64,000 nt of DNA from Planococcus sp. MER TA 32b. Lineage in GTDB: Bacteria; Bacillota; Bacilli; Bacillales_A; Planococcaceae. Positions 50,676-60,206 of the stretch are shown one piece after another (positions within the stretch are counted from its first letter, which is position 1; each line of letters opens with the position of its first letter). Both the position numbers and the translations under genes were made by a program. The DNA is taken from positions 124,001 through 188,000 of the forward strand of contig JAMCAN010000002.1 in NCBI GenBank assembly GCA_023715185.1, read 5' to 3'. The notes under the pieces were generated by a model. The model made no database searches and was not told where the DNA came from. It worked only from the letters and a program-made list of their open reading frames with translations.

Positions 50676-51701
50676 TTATTTATTGACTGTTAAATTTTCG
50701 ATTTCTTTAAGCATCTCATAAGCCCCTTCAGACTTATTGGAGCAAACAACGATGGTAAGGTCTTGATCCGGATAATGGACAGAACGATAATTCACGCCTG
50801 GGTCATAGCCCATTTGAATATATTTCACAACATCCTGTCCGTTCGATTCCATATATCCGCCATAGCCATAATAGATATCTTCTGTCACATTTTCTTGAGG
50901 AGACAGCAATTGGCGAGTCATTTCTGCTGACAGCAGCTTTCCATTCCTTAATGCTTCCCAAAAAATCCCCATATCACTTGCAGTGACATAGGCGCCGCCA
51001 TCAGGACCACCTTTTGCCGGCAGCGAATAAATATTTGATTTCCACGTGCCATCAGGTTTTTTTATATACCCAGTTGCAGCGTTCGCGGGTATTTCATCTA
51101 ATGAAAAGTATCCTGAATCAATCATCCCCGCTGTCTTGAATATATTTTTTTCAATATAGTCCGTGAAGTTCATGCCACTGATGTGCTCTATAACCAGGCC
51201 TAGGATAATATACCCCGTATTGTTGTATTCAAAAGGACTGCCGGCTTTTTCCTGCATTTTTTCATATTGAAACATTGGCAAAAAGTCCTTTGCATTGCGA
51301 ACCCGGTACATCGGCAGGGATTCCCAAAGCTCTTCATAATCATCCATTTCATCTTCGTCGAAATAATCTGGAATACCCGATGTATGTGTCAATATATGAT
51401 GGATGGTGATTTCTTCATCAAAATGAGGGAAATCGATATCCAGACTGTCGATGATTTTTGTGTCAAATGTAATTTTTCCTTCTTCCACCAATTTGCAAAT
51501 CGCAATAGATGTGAAAATCTTGCTCCCGGATGCAATTGAAAATCGCGTATGCGGCTGATTTATAATTCTATCTGGATAGTTTGCATAGCCAAAGCTCTCT
51601 GACATGATTGCCTTGCCACTCTTACTTGCGTAAATGCTCCCCGAAAAATGTATTTCCTGCTGTTTTATTGCTACGCTATTCCAATTCAATTGTGTATTCA
51701 T
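50676..51701 (-). CDS. Serine hydrolase, beta-lactamase family
   Basis: 341 residues from ATG 51701 (AGGAGG 8 bases ahead); the frame extends to 51890 without a site, so the extension is dropped. Motifs of class C beta-lactamase-like enzymes: SGSK (SxxK nucleophile and base) in FSIASGSKIF, YNN (the Y-x-N motif) in FEYNNTGYIIL, and GGAY-type GPDGGAYVT. No signal peptide, so cytoplasmic or non-classical. Such proteins are esterases or D-amino peptidases more often than true lactamases. Single gene. Confidence 0.85.
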   Translation of the reverse strand: MNTQLNWNSVAIKQQEIHFSGSIYASKSGKAIMSESFGYANYPDRIINQPHTRFSIASGSKIFTSIAICKLVEEGKITFDTKIIDSLDIDFPHFDEEITIHHILTHTSGIPDYFDEDEMDDYEELWESLPMYRVRNAKDFLPMFQYEKMQEKAGSPFEYNNTGYIILGLVIEHISGMNFTDYIEKNIFKTAGMIDSGYFSLDEIPANAATGYIKKPDGTWKSNIYSLPAKGGPDGGAYVTASDMGIFWEALRNGKLLSAEMTRQLLSPQENVTEDIYYGYGGYMESNGQDVVKYIQMGYDPGVNYRSVHYPDQDLTIVVCSNKSEGAYEMLKEIENLTVNK

Positions 51702-51958
51702 ATTTAATTCCTCCTGAATGTGTTTTTGCAAAGATTTAAATGCCTCTTTCAAAACACATTCAGTTAGCTTCTTCACATTTGATAACGAATCATGCGGCAC
51801 TCCTCCTTCCATTTTTAGGATAGCACTTAGAGCGAATATTTTCAAAAATACAATAATTTTGTATATATTTTTTGGAGAAAATAGAATCACAACAAAGTTT
51901 TAAATCCGACGACATCGTAGGCAAGTGCGGAAAATCAGGTGTTTACTTAATAAAAAGA

Positions 51959-51994
51959 CTGCCGGTACTCCTATCAGAGAGGGGGTACCGGCAG
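51959..51994. terminator. Hairpin terminator
   Basis: CTGCCGGTAC (51959-51968) pairs with GTACCGGCAG (51985-51994), and AAAAAG and CTGTTCTTT flank it. It ends the minus-strand luciferase-like gene. Confidence 0.7.
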
Positions 51995-52006
51995 CTGTTC
52001 TTTCTA

Positions 52007-52999
52007 TTAAAATAACTCCCGCGCCAACAGACGATAGACATCCAACCGCTTCTCCTGCGAATGTGGAATGCTGCAGATCATGGCTTCTTCGAATCCGTAT
52101 TCCTGCTGTTCCCGCTGCAATTGGTCTGCGACGTCTTTGACGGAGCCGACCAGGTGGATCTTGCGGCTTGCCTGGATGTGCATGCGGTCCATTTCCGTCA
52201 GCGCGGAATTTTGCGCCTGCTCCGGTGTCAGGAGCGGCATGATGCGGCCCTTCATTAGCATCAGGCGCGCAATGTCCTGCGGCAAGGCTTCGTATTCGGC
52301 TTCTTCAGCCGTTTCAGCCGTTGTCACCAGATACGATACCGAAATTTCGGGTTTTTCCATGAAGGCGGAAGGTGTGAAATTATTTCGGTACGCGTCCAGG
52401 ATTTCGTTCGACATGCTGCCCTGGAAAAACTGGGCAAACGAATAGCCGACGCCCATCCGTCCCGCTTCGAACGCGCTGTTGCCGCTTGAGCCGAGCAGCC
52501 AGGCTTCCGGCAGCTGGATATTTGTCGGAGCGGCAAGGGTTTTATTGTACATATTGTCTTCAGGCGTTTCGTCGTTGATCAGCGTTAATGCTGTTTCAAA
52601 TTTTCCGTACATATCGTCCGTCATCGGCCGGCGTCCTCGAGACAAAGCATAGATGGAACTATGATCGCCGCCCGGCGCGCGTCCCACGCCAAAATCGATG
52701 CGGCCAGGCGCCAATGCGCTCAAGGTTTTAAAGACTTCCGCCAGTTTCAAAGGGGAATAATGCATCATCATCACGCCGCCGGTGCCGATTCGGATGTTCT
52801 CCGTTTTGGCGGCTAAATAGGCGGCCGTGACTTCAGGGGCTGAGCTGGAAAATGCGCCAGACCCGTGATGCTCCGCCATCCACATCCGGCTGTATCCTAA
52901 CTTGTCGGCGAGAACCGCGAGTTCCACCGCTTTTTGTATAGCCGCTTCCGCGGTGTTGCCTGACGTAACAGGCGCTTGGTCCAATACACTAAGTTTCAT
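52007..52999 (-). CDS. LLM-class flavin-dependent oxidoreductase
   Basis: 330 residues, ATG behind AAAGGAAG. The luciferase-like TIM barrel is shown by LSVLDQAPVTSGNTAEAAI at the start, AEHHGSGAFSSSAPEV, IRIGTGGVMMMHYSPLKLAE and GRIDFGVGRAPGGD, all typical of the YceB/YhbW-type group (MsnO8-like). It uses reduced FMN and oxygen; substrate unknown. Single gene. Confidence 0.88.
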   Translation of the reverse strand: MKLSVLDQAPVTSGNTAEAAIQKAVELAVLADKLGYSRMWMAEHHGSGAFSSSAPEVTAAYLAAKTENIRIGTGGVMMMHYSPLKLAEVFKTLSALAPGRIDFGVGRAPGGDHSSIYALSRGRRPMTDDMYGKFETALTLINDETPEDNMYNKTLAAPTNIQLPEAWLLGSSGNSAFEAGRMGVGYSFAQFFQGSMSNEILDAYRNNFTPSAFMEKPEISVSYLVTTAETAEEAEYEALPQDIARLMLMKGRIMPLLTPEQAQNSALTEMDRMHIQASRKIHLVGSVKDVADQLQREQQEYGFEEAMICSIPHSQEKRLDVYRLLARELF

Positions 53000-53221
53000 C
53001 TATATAACTTCCTTTCTTTACCTGCAGGTTTGCATATAGAGGAGTATAGCAGTCTGATATAATGAAATCATTTCTTCTGTCTCCAGGTTTAATTGCGATG
53101 GAAATAAAACCTGGACTTGTGAATCTTTATGAGCGGAAGTTCCGTATACTTAATGAGACAGGGAAATAGTACGCCTGCATTGTTCGATTTCCCTCCGACT
53201 ATTTGTGAAAGGCATGATCTA

Positions 53222-54016
53222 ATGAGTATTATCGCACTTGTCATCTTCATCTTTTTTATTCCCTACGCCTGGCTGGTATGGTCCAGCCTGAATGTGAAAA
53301 AGGGCAAAATCGGGAAAGCCCACTGGGCAATATCAATGGCCATTTTCCTGTCATTGGTGATCGGCAGTTTTGTCTTGAATCATTTTATTTCCGATACATA
53401 CCAGCTTTCATTTTTCCAGAATGGTTTTGAAACCACAGTTGCCATCATCGTAACCGCTGCATTTCTGCTGGTGGTAACGCTCGTCAACGTTATCGTGAGC
53501 CGCACTTTCAAAGGCGCTCCCACATCAGTCCACAATCCTAAGGTGGTATGGATTTTCGCGGCGATGGCAAGCGCGACACTCCTGTTTTTCACCCTATGGG
53601 TGTACCCGCTGGCGGATAAATTCTCATATGTCTTTGCAGTCGAAGATGCGCTGGCAGCGGCGGAAGAACGTCCAGACGCCGAGGAAATCACGGTCGTGTT
53701 CATGAGCTCCGACAAAAACTGCTTCCGGCTCTCGACATCCCATTGCAACGGAATCACCTACAAAAACGCATTTTTCCTCAAAAACAATCTGGATATCCCA
53801 AAAGAGGTCCAGGTGCAGATCCGTGCGCTTGATGCCAAACAGAATGAGCTGAAAGTAATTGAATCGGATATCATGACGCTCGAGGCAGGCGAATTGAAGC
53901 TGGTCGAAACAGAAGAAACGTCTGATGAATCAAGTATCTGGAGCCGGTTTTCCTTTGAAACCGATGCGCGGACCCATTCCTATGAATCTATGTACAGATA
54001 CCGTGATGCTGAATAA
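53222..54016 (+). CDS. Membrane protein with C-terminal soluble domain, 264 aa
   Basis: ATG 53222 behind GAAAGG (9 bases); the frame extends upstream to 53129 without a site. Four membrane helices (about 3-19, 35-55, 70-95, 112-130), then a soluble domain of about 125 residues with CFRLSTSHCNG, a Cys pair that could form a disulphide outside the cell, and a Thr/Ser/Glu-rich end. No family recognised. Single gene with a terminator. Confidence 0.7.
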   Translation: MSIIALVIFIFFIPYAWLVWSSLNVKKGKIGKAHWAISMAIFLSLVIGSFVLNHFISDTYQLSFFQNGFETTVAIIVTAAFLLVVTLVNVIVSRTFKGAPTSVHNPKVVWIFAAMASATLLFFTLWVYPLADKFSYVFAVEDALAAAEERPDAEEITVVFMSSDKNCFRLSTSHCNGITYKNAFFLKNNLDIPKEVQVQIRALDAKQNELKVIESDIMTLEAGELKLVETEETSDESSIWSRFSFETDARTHSYESMYRYRDAE

Positions 54017-54034
54017 TTTTTTGTAGCCAGACAA

Positions 54035-54078
54035 AAACGGCTGCGCCGGAGACATTCCTGTTTCCAGCGCAGCCGTTT
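54035..54078. terminator. Bidirectional hairpin between convergent genes
   Basis: AAACGGCTGCGC (54035-54046) pairs with GCGCAGCCGTTT (54067-54078), perfect 12 bp. Confidence 0.82.
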
Positions 54079-54088
54079 CTTTATGGTG

Positions 54089-55135
54089 TTATTTCTCCGC
54101 TTCCCGCGCAGCCTTGACGCTGTTCGGATCAAAGAACTTATCCACTAAATCGTAGATTGTGATGAGCTCATAGAGAATCTTATATTCCGGCGGGAACAGG
54201 GTCGGATGCAGCGCGTCGCTGGTCGATATGCCTTTACTGTCTTCCCAGAAGAAGTCGGTGATGATCTTTAATTGGCGCTGATGGGTTTCGTGGTCGTATT
54301 CATTGGAATTCTGCAAGTCGTCCGCCAGTTCGGCAACGGCCTGCATGATGATATTGCGCTCAGCCATCGTCCACTTGATGCTGTGGTAGGGGATGCGGAG
54401 CAGCGCATCGAGATGGAACTCCAGGTTATGTAAAAAGAGCAATTGCCGTTCCGCCATGCGCAGCTCGGTCTCCCGGTCCCGGACACGGGGATACAGGCTG
54501 AAATCATCACGGTGGTAATGGATTAATTTCTCCGTCTTTCTGATTTCGGTCGTCAGCCGGTTCACCAGCTCCTTGTCCTGCTGAAGATCCGCGTCACTGT
54601 CAAAAAGGATCGTATGGAAAGTGTGTTCCAGCATCGTGCCTGCGCGTTCGCTGATGTTCTGGATGCTCTTCAGGATATCGTCCCGGTAGTTCGGCGGGAA
54701 CACGAGCATATTGACGGCGGTGGACACGACCAGACCGATCGTCGTGGTACCCAGTCGAATAAAGAATGAGACCAGGACATGATCGTGGATGACTTCGATC
54801 ATCGCGACGGAGGTCAATGTGGCAACCAGCAAGCCTGCGTGCAGCTTGAGCCGGTAACAGACCAGAATTGTGGCGACTGCCGCAAGTGTATAGGTGATCG
54901 GGGCATTGCCGAAAAGCGTGATGAAAAGAACGGCGAATGCGGAACCGATCGCGGATGCCGGGAACCGGACAAGTCCTTTAGTGATCGAATCGCGGACAGT
55001 CGGTTCAACCGTCACGATGGCTGTAATGACCGCGAAGACGGGCGGCCAGCCGAACCAGAGGCAGATCATAGCTGTTAAAAATATGGCAATGCCCGTTTTC
55101 AGAATCCGGCTGCCGTTGAAATGAAAGGATCGCAT
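54089..55135 (-). CDS. Aromatic acid exporter family (FUSC-like) protein
   Basis: 348 residues, ATG behind AAAGGAGAGG. Six membrane helices in the first 150 residues, with KTGIAIFLTAMICLWFGWPP, FAVITAIVTVEPTVRDSI and FPASAIGSAFAVLF, followed by a cytoplasmic helical half of about 200 residues with LTTEIRKTEKLIHYH. This is the ArAE/DUF939 family of Bacillales, thought to export aromatic acids or act as a channel. Function by family only. Confidence 0.85.
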   Translation of the reverse strand: MRSFHFNGSRILKTGIAIFLTAMICLWFGWPPVFAVITAIVTVEPTVRDSITKGLVRFPASAIGSAFAVLFITLFGNAPITYTLAAVATILVCYRLKLHAGLLVATLTSVAMIEVIHDHVLVSFFIRLGTTTIGLVVSTAVNMLVFPPNYRDDILKSIQNISERAGTMLEHTFHTILFDSDADLQQDKELVNRLTTEIRKTEKLIHYHRDDFSLYPRVRDRETELRMAERQLLFLHNLEFHLDALLRIPYHSIKWTMAERNIIMQAVAELADDLQNSNEYDHETHQRQLKIITDFFWEDSKGISTSDALHPTLFPPEYKILYELITIYDLVDKFFDPNSVKAAREAEK

Positions 55136-55359
55136 TTGGCGCCCCCTCTCCTTTACGTAGTTTTTTCGCTGTAGTTCAGTATATCATCCATCACTGTCCA
55201 GACTTCAAGGAAATTTTATCAGGATCGTGGCCGAACAGGACTGTTTACTGTGATCGATCTTAACTATCTCATCCGCCTTTGTGTGAGCGGTGCCAAAATA
55301 GGGAACGACTTATAATAGCGGGTCATTCCCTGATTTGATTGGAAAAGGAGAAATTCACC

Positions 55360-57630
55360 ATGGCAGATAAAAGAGATGAAATCATCCTGAGAGGGCTGCA
55401 GGAAAATAATTTGAAGAATATCGATTTGAATATACCGAAAGAAAAAATAAATGTGTTCACCGGCCTGTCGGGTTCTGGAAAAAGCTCGGTTGTCTTCGAT
55501 ACGCTGGCGACTGAAAGCAGAAGGCAGATGACGCTGAACTACCCGCTTTACCTTAGGCACCAGATGCCGAGGTATGAACGGCCGCACGCCGACTTGATGC
55601 AGCATCTCAGTCCGGTGGTCGTTGTGGAGCAGAAACCGGTGAGAGGAAATTCCCGCTCGACTGTCGGCACTTATATGGATATCGACCCGTTGATCCGATT
55701 GCTGTTTTCACGGATCGGCAGCCCGCCGCTCGGCTCAGCGACTGAGTTTTCGAGTGACTCATCGTTCGGCAAATGCCCGGAATGCAGCGGCTTCGGAGAA
55801 ATTGTTGTGCCTGATATCCACAAGCTCATCGATCACACGAAGTCGCTCCGGGACTCCGCGGTGCGCTTCAAGCCGCTCGCGCCGCCCGGCTGGCAGGGCA
55901 GATGGATGGTGGACGGCGGATTGTTCGACCCTGATCTCCCCATCAAAGATTTCACGGAAGAAAAATACAATATGCTGGTCTACGGTCCGCCGGAAGGCGA
56001 GCGGGCATTCAGCAAGTATTATTACAAAGTCGGTAATCGGGACATCGAATGGGACGGCCTCCTTCCCCGGTTTATTCGTCTGTACATTAACCGCGACCTC
56101 ACGAAACTGAAAATCGTATCCCAGGAAGACGTGCTGGCGATGACTGCGCGTACGCCGTGCCCGACCTGCGAAGGTTCCGGATTGAATCCGAAAGTGCTGG
56201 AATGCAAAATCAACGGACTCAATATTGCCCAGTACGACCGCTTGGAAATGACGGATCTGCTGGATGAACTGGGGAAAATAAAAGATCCGGTTGGAAAATC
56301 GATTGCGCAGCAGGTCTATCCGAGTGTCAAACAGCTGGTTGACCTGGGGCTTGGCTATTTGAGCCTGGCACGAAATATGGGCACCCTGTCCGGCGGTGAA
56401 GCGCAGCGCGTGAAAATTGCGCGGCATCTGGGCAGCAGTTTAAATAACATCACCTATATTTTCGATGAACCGAGTGCTGGCTTGCATCCGGAAGAAATCG
56501 AGAAGCTGACGCACATGCTCGAAAGTTTGCGGGACAATTACAATACCGTGGTCGTCATCGAACACAATCTGGCGGTCATCAAGACGGCGGATGAAATCAT
56601 CGAAATGGGCCCAGGCGCTGGCTCGACCGGTGGTGAAGTGGTCTATCAGGGCACGCAGGCGGGCTTACAGAAAGCATCCGCCATCACCGATTTGGACCAT
56701 AAAGTTTCTGTCAATAAAACACCGAGACAGTCAGTAGACAGTTTTTCAATCCAAAACGCTTCTGCTAATAATTTGAAGAATGTCAGTGTGGACATTCCGA
56801 AAAATGTGCTGGTCTCTGTCTGCGGCGTTTCCGGTTCCGGCAAGAGTTCATTATTGTTCGGCGCATTCAGTGAGAATTATCCGGAAACCATATCCGTGAG
56901 ACAAAGCAGCATCGGAACTTCGAGCCGTTCGACACTCGCCACTTATATGGGAATCATGGATGACATCCGGTCGATCCTGGCAAAAGAAACAGGGCAGCCG
57001 GTGGGCTTGTTCAGCTTTAATTCGACCGGAGCCTGCCCTGTCTGTGAAGGCAAAGGCGTCACCACGCCGGACGTGGCTTTTGCGGATCCGGTGACCCTCA
57101 CCTGCGAATGCTGCAGAGGCACGCGCTATTCGGATGAAGCGCTGTCCCATCGCCACTTAGGAAAAAACATCGTCGAAATCCTGGAACTGTCGATCGACGA
57201 AGCCAATGAATATTTGAAAATGCCGAAGATCACCAAAAAAGTGGATACGCTGAAGGACGTCGGATTGGGCTACCTGACACTGGGCCAGACGACAAGTTCG
57301 TTGAGCGGCGGCGAAGTGCAGCGGCTGAAACTCGCCAGCCACCTGAAAAAAGAAGGGCAGATCTATTTACTCGATGAACCGTCATTGGGTCTGCACACCA
57401 GAGACAACGAGCATCTCTTGGCCGTATTCCAGGGACTCGTCGACAAAGGCAATTCGGTCATCCTCATCGAACACAATCTGAACTTTATCGCCGCGAGCGA
57501 CTGGGTCATCGAAATGGGGCCAGGCGGAGGGAAGAAAGGCGGCGAAGTCCTGTTTGAAGGCACACCGGAAGCGATGCTGGAGGCGGAAACGCTGACTGCG
57601 AAGTGGCTGAGGAGTGGTGTGAAGGGATAA
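55360..57630 (+). CDS. Short UvrA-like ABC ATPase
   Basis: 756 residues from ATG 55360 (AAAAGGAG ahead; upstream TTG rejected). Two ABC units: Walker A GLSGSGKSS near 35 and GVSGSGKSS near 490, signatures LSGGEAQRVKIA and LSGGEVQRLKLA, Walker B YIFDEPSAGLHP and YLLDEPSLGLHT. Zinc-type Cys pairs CPECSG, CPTCEG, CPVCEG and CECCRG are present. Length is well below the 940-960 of UvrA; the missing part matches the UvrB-binding and insertion regions. Such short UvrA paralogues (UvrA2/DrrC type) are linked to drug resistance or DNA lesion handling rather than classical excision repair. Single gene. Confidence 0.87.
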   Translation: MADKRDEIILRGLQENNLKNIDLNIPKEKINVFTGLSGSGKSSVVFDTLATESRRQMTLNYPLYLRHQMPRYERPHADLMQHLSPVVVVEQKPVRGNSRSTVGTYMDIDPLIRLLFSRIGSPPLGSATEFSSDSSFGKCPECSGFGEIVVPDIHKLIDHTKSLRDSAVRFKPLAPPGWQGRWMVDGGLFDPDLPIKDFTEEKYNMLVYGPPEGERAFSKYYYKVGNRDIEWDGLLPRFIRLYINRDLTKLKIVSQEDVLAMTARTPCPTCEGSGLNPKVLECKINGLNIAQYDRLEMTDLLDELGKIKDPVGKSIAQQVYPSVKQLVDLGLGYLSLARNMGTLSGGEAQRVKIARHLGSSLNNITYIFDEPSAGLHPEEIEKLTHMLESLRDNYNTVVVIEHNLAVIKTADEIIEMGPGAGSTGGEVVYQGTQAGLQKASAITDLDHKVSVNKTPRQSVDSFSIQNASANNLKNVSVDIPKNVLVSVCGVSGSGKSSLLFGAFSENYPETISVRQSSIGTSSRSTLATYMGIMDDIRSILAKETGQPVGLFSFNSTGACPVCEGKGVTTPDVAFADPVTLTCECCRGTRYSDEALSHRHLGKNIVEILELSIDEANEYLKMPKITKKVDTLKDVGLGYLTLGQTTSSLSGGEVQRLKLASHLKKEGQIYLLDEPSLGLHTRDNEHLLAVFQGLVDKGNSVILIEHNLNFIAASDWVIEMGPGGGKKGGEVLFEGTPEAMLEAETLTAKWLRSGVKG

Positions 57631-57644
57631 GTTGCAATAGACAT

Positions 57645-57677
57645 AAAAAATCAGCTCCTTCTGGGGGCTGATTTTTT
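57645..57677. terminator. Bidirectional hairpin
   Basis: AAAAAATCAGCTCC (57645-57658) pairs with GGGGCTGATTTTTT (57664-57677), with one G-T pair. It ends the UvrA-like gene and the minus-strand small gene. Confidence 0.82.
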
Positions 57678-57696
57678 GCGTTCAGACAAGAGATGT

Positions 57697-57888
57697 TTAT
57701 TGGCCATCAGTTACTCGTGTTGCCTTCCGGGAATATAAATTTAAAGCAGCCCACAGCAGAAGGAGGCTGAAAAAGCCGACTGAGATTCTCGCTAGAACGT
57801 CCGGCATGAAGTTATTCAGATCAAACAGGATATGCGCTAAGAGAACAAGCGCGGAAAGGGTCAAGGCAATAATGGATAGTCGGCGCAT
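57697..57888 (-). CDS. Small membrane protein, 63 aa
   Basis: ATG 57888 behind GGAGG; the long upstream extension of this frame is not coding. Two hydrophobic helices (MRRLSIIALTLSALVLLAHI and ARISVGFFSLLLLWAALNLY) and a short basic tail. Family unknown; real by site and topology. Confidence 0.6.
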   Translation of the reverse strand: MRRLSIIALTLSALVLLAHILFDLNNFMPDVLARISVGFFSLLLLWAALNLYSRKATRVTDGQ

Positions 57889-58010
57889 TTTTAATTTCCT
57901 CCAAGTTATAAATGATGGGACTGTGCCGCTCGCGGTGCAGTGACTGAATAGTTTGAGTTTACAATCAGCTAAGAGTAATCTTAACGTAGAAATGAAAGGA
58001 GTGGTAGTGG

Positions 58011-58853
58011 ATGGACAAAGGAATACCGGAAGTGACATTGAATGACGGAACAATTTTGCCTGTGACCGGACTCGGTACATACGGGCTGTGGGGGAATGCC
58101 GGGGCGAACTCGGTCAGCAGCGGAATCAACGCCGGTTACCGGCTGATTGATACAGCTTATAATTATGAGAACGAAGGAGCGGTCGGGGAAGGCATTAAGC
58201 GCAGCGGCATTTCCCGTGAAGAGTTGTGGGTGACTTCCAAATTGCCTGGCCGATATCACACTTACGAAAAAGCGCTGGTTGCGATCCAGGAATCGCTGTA
58301 TCGCTCCAATCTGGATTATTTTGATCTCTATGTGATCCACTGGCCGCTGCCGTATCAGGATTTATATGTGGAAGCATGGCAAGCTTTGATTGATGCGCAG
58401 AAATGGGGGCTCGTCCGGTCGATCGGGGTGAGCAACTTTTTGCCTGAGCATCTGGAGCGCATTATTCAGGAGACCGGCGTGACGCCGAGCATTAACCAGG
58501 TCGAATTGCATCCGTTCTTTAACCAGGAAGAACAGCGGAGGGTGCACGCGCAGCATAATATTCAAACGCAGTCATGGAGCCCGCTTGCGAGAGCGGCGGA
58601 TATCCTGTCGGATGAAACGGTGAGTAAAATTGCTCGAAATCATAACAAGACGGTTCCGCAAGTTGTGCTGCGCTGGCATTACCAGATCGGCTCCGTGTCG
58701 ATTCCTCGCTCCACTTCTCCGGAGCGGCAGCGGGACAATCTGGCTATTTTTGATTTTGAGTTAAATGAAGAAGAAATGACCGCGATCGCGGCACTTTCCC
58801 GTCCGGATGGCAGGCTGTTTGATATGGATCCGGCGACGCATGAAGAGTTTTAA
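58011..58853 (+). CDS. Aldo/keto reductase
   Basis: 280 residues, ATG behind AAAGGAG. The catalytic tetrad is visible: D and Y in RLIDTAYNYENE, K in VTSKLPG, H in YVIHWPLP; IGVSNFLPEHLERI and the NADPH-binding SIPRSTSPER follow. Belongs to the YvgN/2,5-diketogluconate reductase group. Reduces aldehydes such as methylglyoxal or keto-sugars with NADPH. Single gene. Confidence 0.9.
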   Translation: MDKGIPEVTLNDGTILPVTGLGTYGLWGNAGANSVSSGINAGYRLIDTAYNYENEGAVGEGIKRSGISREELWVTSKLPGRYHTYEKALVAIQESLYRSNLDYFDLYVIHWPLPYQDLYVEAWQALIDAQKWGLVRSIGVSNFLPEHLERIIQETGVTPSINQVELHPFFNQEEQRRVHAQHNIQTQSWSPLARAADILSDETVSKIARNHNKTVPQVVLRWHYQIGSVSIPRSTSPERQRDNLAIFDFELNEEEMTAIAALSRPDGRLFDMDPATHEEF

Positions 58854-58916
58854 AAGAGTAATGACTTTGCCAGGCAGGTCTGATTTGTAAAAGAAACGAT
58901 AGAGGAGGGGTACATA

Positions 58917-59651
58917 TTGGGTTTATTCGATAAGATTTTTAAAAAGCCGGAAAAAGAAGAAGCGAAAATCAGCGGCATTTCATTGAAGAAAAAAGCGGCA
59001 ACTATTGTGCTGGAGAAGAAGAAATTGACGGGGGTCACCGCCAAAGTCGGCGTGGTGCTTGATATTTCCGGTTCGATGAGACGGTTGTATAAGGAAGGCG
59101 TCGTGCAGGAAGTGGTGGAGCGGGTGCTTGCGGTCGCCAGCCAGTTCGATGATGACGGCGAGCTGGATGTCTGGGTCTACGACAACGAATTTTCGCGCCT
59201 GCCGGGAGCGACCGAGGCGACGTTCATGGGCTACGTGGAGAAAAATATCCTGTCGAATGACAGCGTGCACAAATTCGGCCGCAACGACGAGCCGAAGGTG
59301 ATGGAAGATGTGATACGCAAGTATACGGTTGAAGAACCGGGCAGCGATCCTGTCTTTTTGGTCTTCATCAATGATGGAGGATGTAAATCGGGGATCAAGA
59401 AATTCATCGTCGATTCGTCGGACAAGCCGATATTCTGGCAGTTTGTCGGGATTGGCGACGCGAATTTCGAAGTGCTGCGGAGGCTCGATACGATGGGCGG
59501 ACGTGTGGTCGACAATGCGAATTTCTTCCATCTCGAAGACATCAGCCAAGTATCCGACGAAGAATTGTACGATCAGCTGCTGAATGAGTTTCCGATGTGG
59601 CTGAAGGAAGCGAAGGAGAAGAGGATTTTGGGGCGAGAATCAGCTGAGTGA
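58917..59651 (+). CDS. TerF-like VWA domain protein
   Basis: 244 residues, TTG start behind GAGGAGGGG. A short Lys-rich N-terminus (MGLFDKIFKKPEKEEAKI) is followed by a von Willebrand A domain with a MIDAS motif DISGSM (about 49-54), then VFINDGGC and IFWQFVGIGD, and ends in an acidic helix. This is the VWA domain found in TerF and at the end of tellurite/stress proteins. It binds a metal ion and acts as an adaptor in stress response; no ter genes lie next to it. Its stop lies inside a 20-base tandem repeat. Confidence 0.85.
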   Translation: MGLFDKIFKKPEKEEAKISGISLKKKAATIVLEKKKLTGVTAKVGVVLDISGSMRRLYKEGVVQEVVERVLAVASQFDDDGELDVWVYDNEFSRLPGATEATFMGYVEKNILSNDSVHKFGRNDEPKVMEDVIRKYTVEEPGSDPVFLVFINDGGCKSGIKKFIVDSSDKPIFWQFVGIGDANFEVLRRLDTMGGRVVDNANFFHLEDISQVSDEELYDQLLNEFPMWLKEAKEKRILGRESAE

Positions 59652-59726
59652 TCATAGAATCCAACAAGTGATCATAGAATCCAATAAGTGATCATAAAAC
59701 CGCCAAAACCGCTCATAGAACTCCGC
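59647..59726 (+). repeat. 20-base tandem repeat, about four units
   Basis: AGTGATCATAGAATCCAACA (59647), AGTGATCATAGAATCCAATA (59667), AGTGATCATAAAACCGCCAA (59687) and AACCGCTCATAGAACTCCGC (59707): a 20-base period with decay to the right. The stop codon of the VWA gene (TGA at 59649) lies in the first unit. Confidence 0.7.
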
Positions 59727-59815
59727 CACCCCCGATTGATGAGTTTGTACATCTTCGTTTAAGAGGAGTTAGATGAATTAGTGAGCAATATCAGACGAAA
59801 GAGGAGGAATTATTC

Positions 59816-60130
59816 ATGATTACTGTTACAAACCGCATTCAAGTGAAAAAAGGGATGGGGCTGAAGATGGCACCTGCATTTACGAAGAACCAGGGTTTAT
59901 TGGAATTCGACGGATTCGAAAAAGTGGAAGTGAACGTTTCAACTCAGCACGAGGATTATGATGAAATGCAAGTGATGATGTACTGGAATTCAAAAGAGGA
60001 ATTCGAGGTTTGGCGAAATTCGGACGACTTCAAAAATGCGCATAAACGCGACGGCGGCGACGGCGGGGAATCACCTGTCATCAAGAGTGAGCTGATCATT
60101 GCGGAAGTGGCGGCTGTGTTGACGAAGTAA
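59816..60130 (+). CDS. IsdG/HmoA-like antibiotic biosynthesis monooxygenase
   Basis: 104 residues, ATG behind GAGGAGG. The ferredoxin-like ABM fold is supported by MITVTNRIQVKKGM, EMQVMMYWNSKEEFEVWRNS and FKNAHKRDG. Residues matching the IsdG catalytic set are seen: Asn6, Trp66 and His76. The family opens heme with release of iron. The alternative is a general ABM-domain oxygenase. Single gene; no iron-regulator box was found by eye. Confidence 0.8.
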   Translation: MITVTNRIQVKKGMGLKMAPAFTKNQGLLEFDGFEKVEVNVSTQHEDYDEMQVMMYWNSKEEFEVWRNSDDFKNAHKRDGGDGGESPVIKSELIIAEVAAVLTK

Positions 60131-60160
60131 TTTGGAAGCAACCTTTATGAGAAATGAAAG

Positions 60161-60206
60161 CAAGACCTGGGCCTCTGTTACAGCAGAAGTGCGGGTCTTG
60201 TTTTTT
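60161..60206 (+). terminator. Hairpin terminator
   Basis: CAAGACC (60161) pairs with GGGTCTTG (60193-60200) with a larger loop, then TTTTTTG. Ends the monooxygenase gene. Confidence 0.7.

Noticed and set aside
55759..56427. 222-codon minus-strand frame in the UvrA-like gene
   Set aside because: It is antisense to conserved ABC ATPase coding sequence and has no family of its own.
57697..58080. 127-codon version of the small minus-strand gene
   Set aside because: The upstream half overlaps the aldo/keto reductase start and lacks a site; the 63-codon form has GGAGG and a clean membrane protein pattern.
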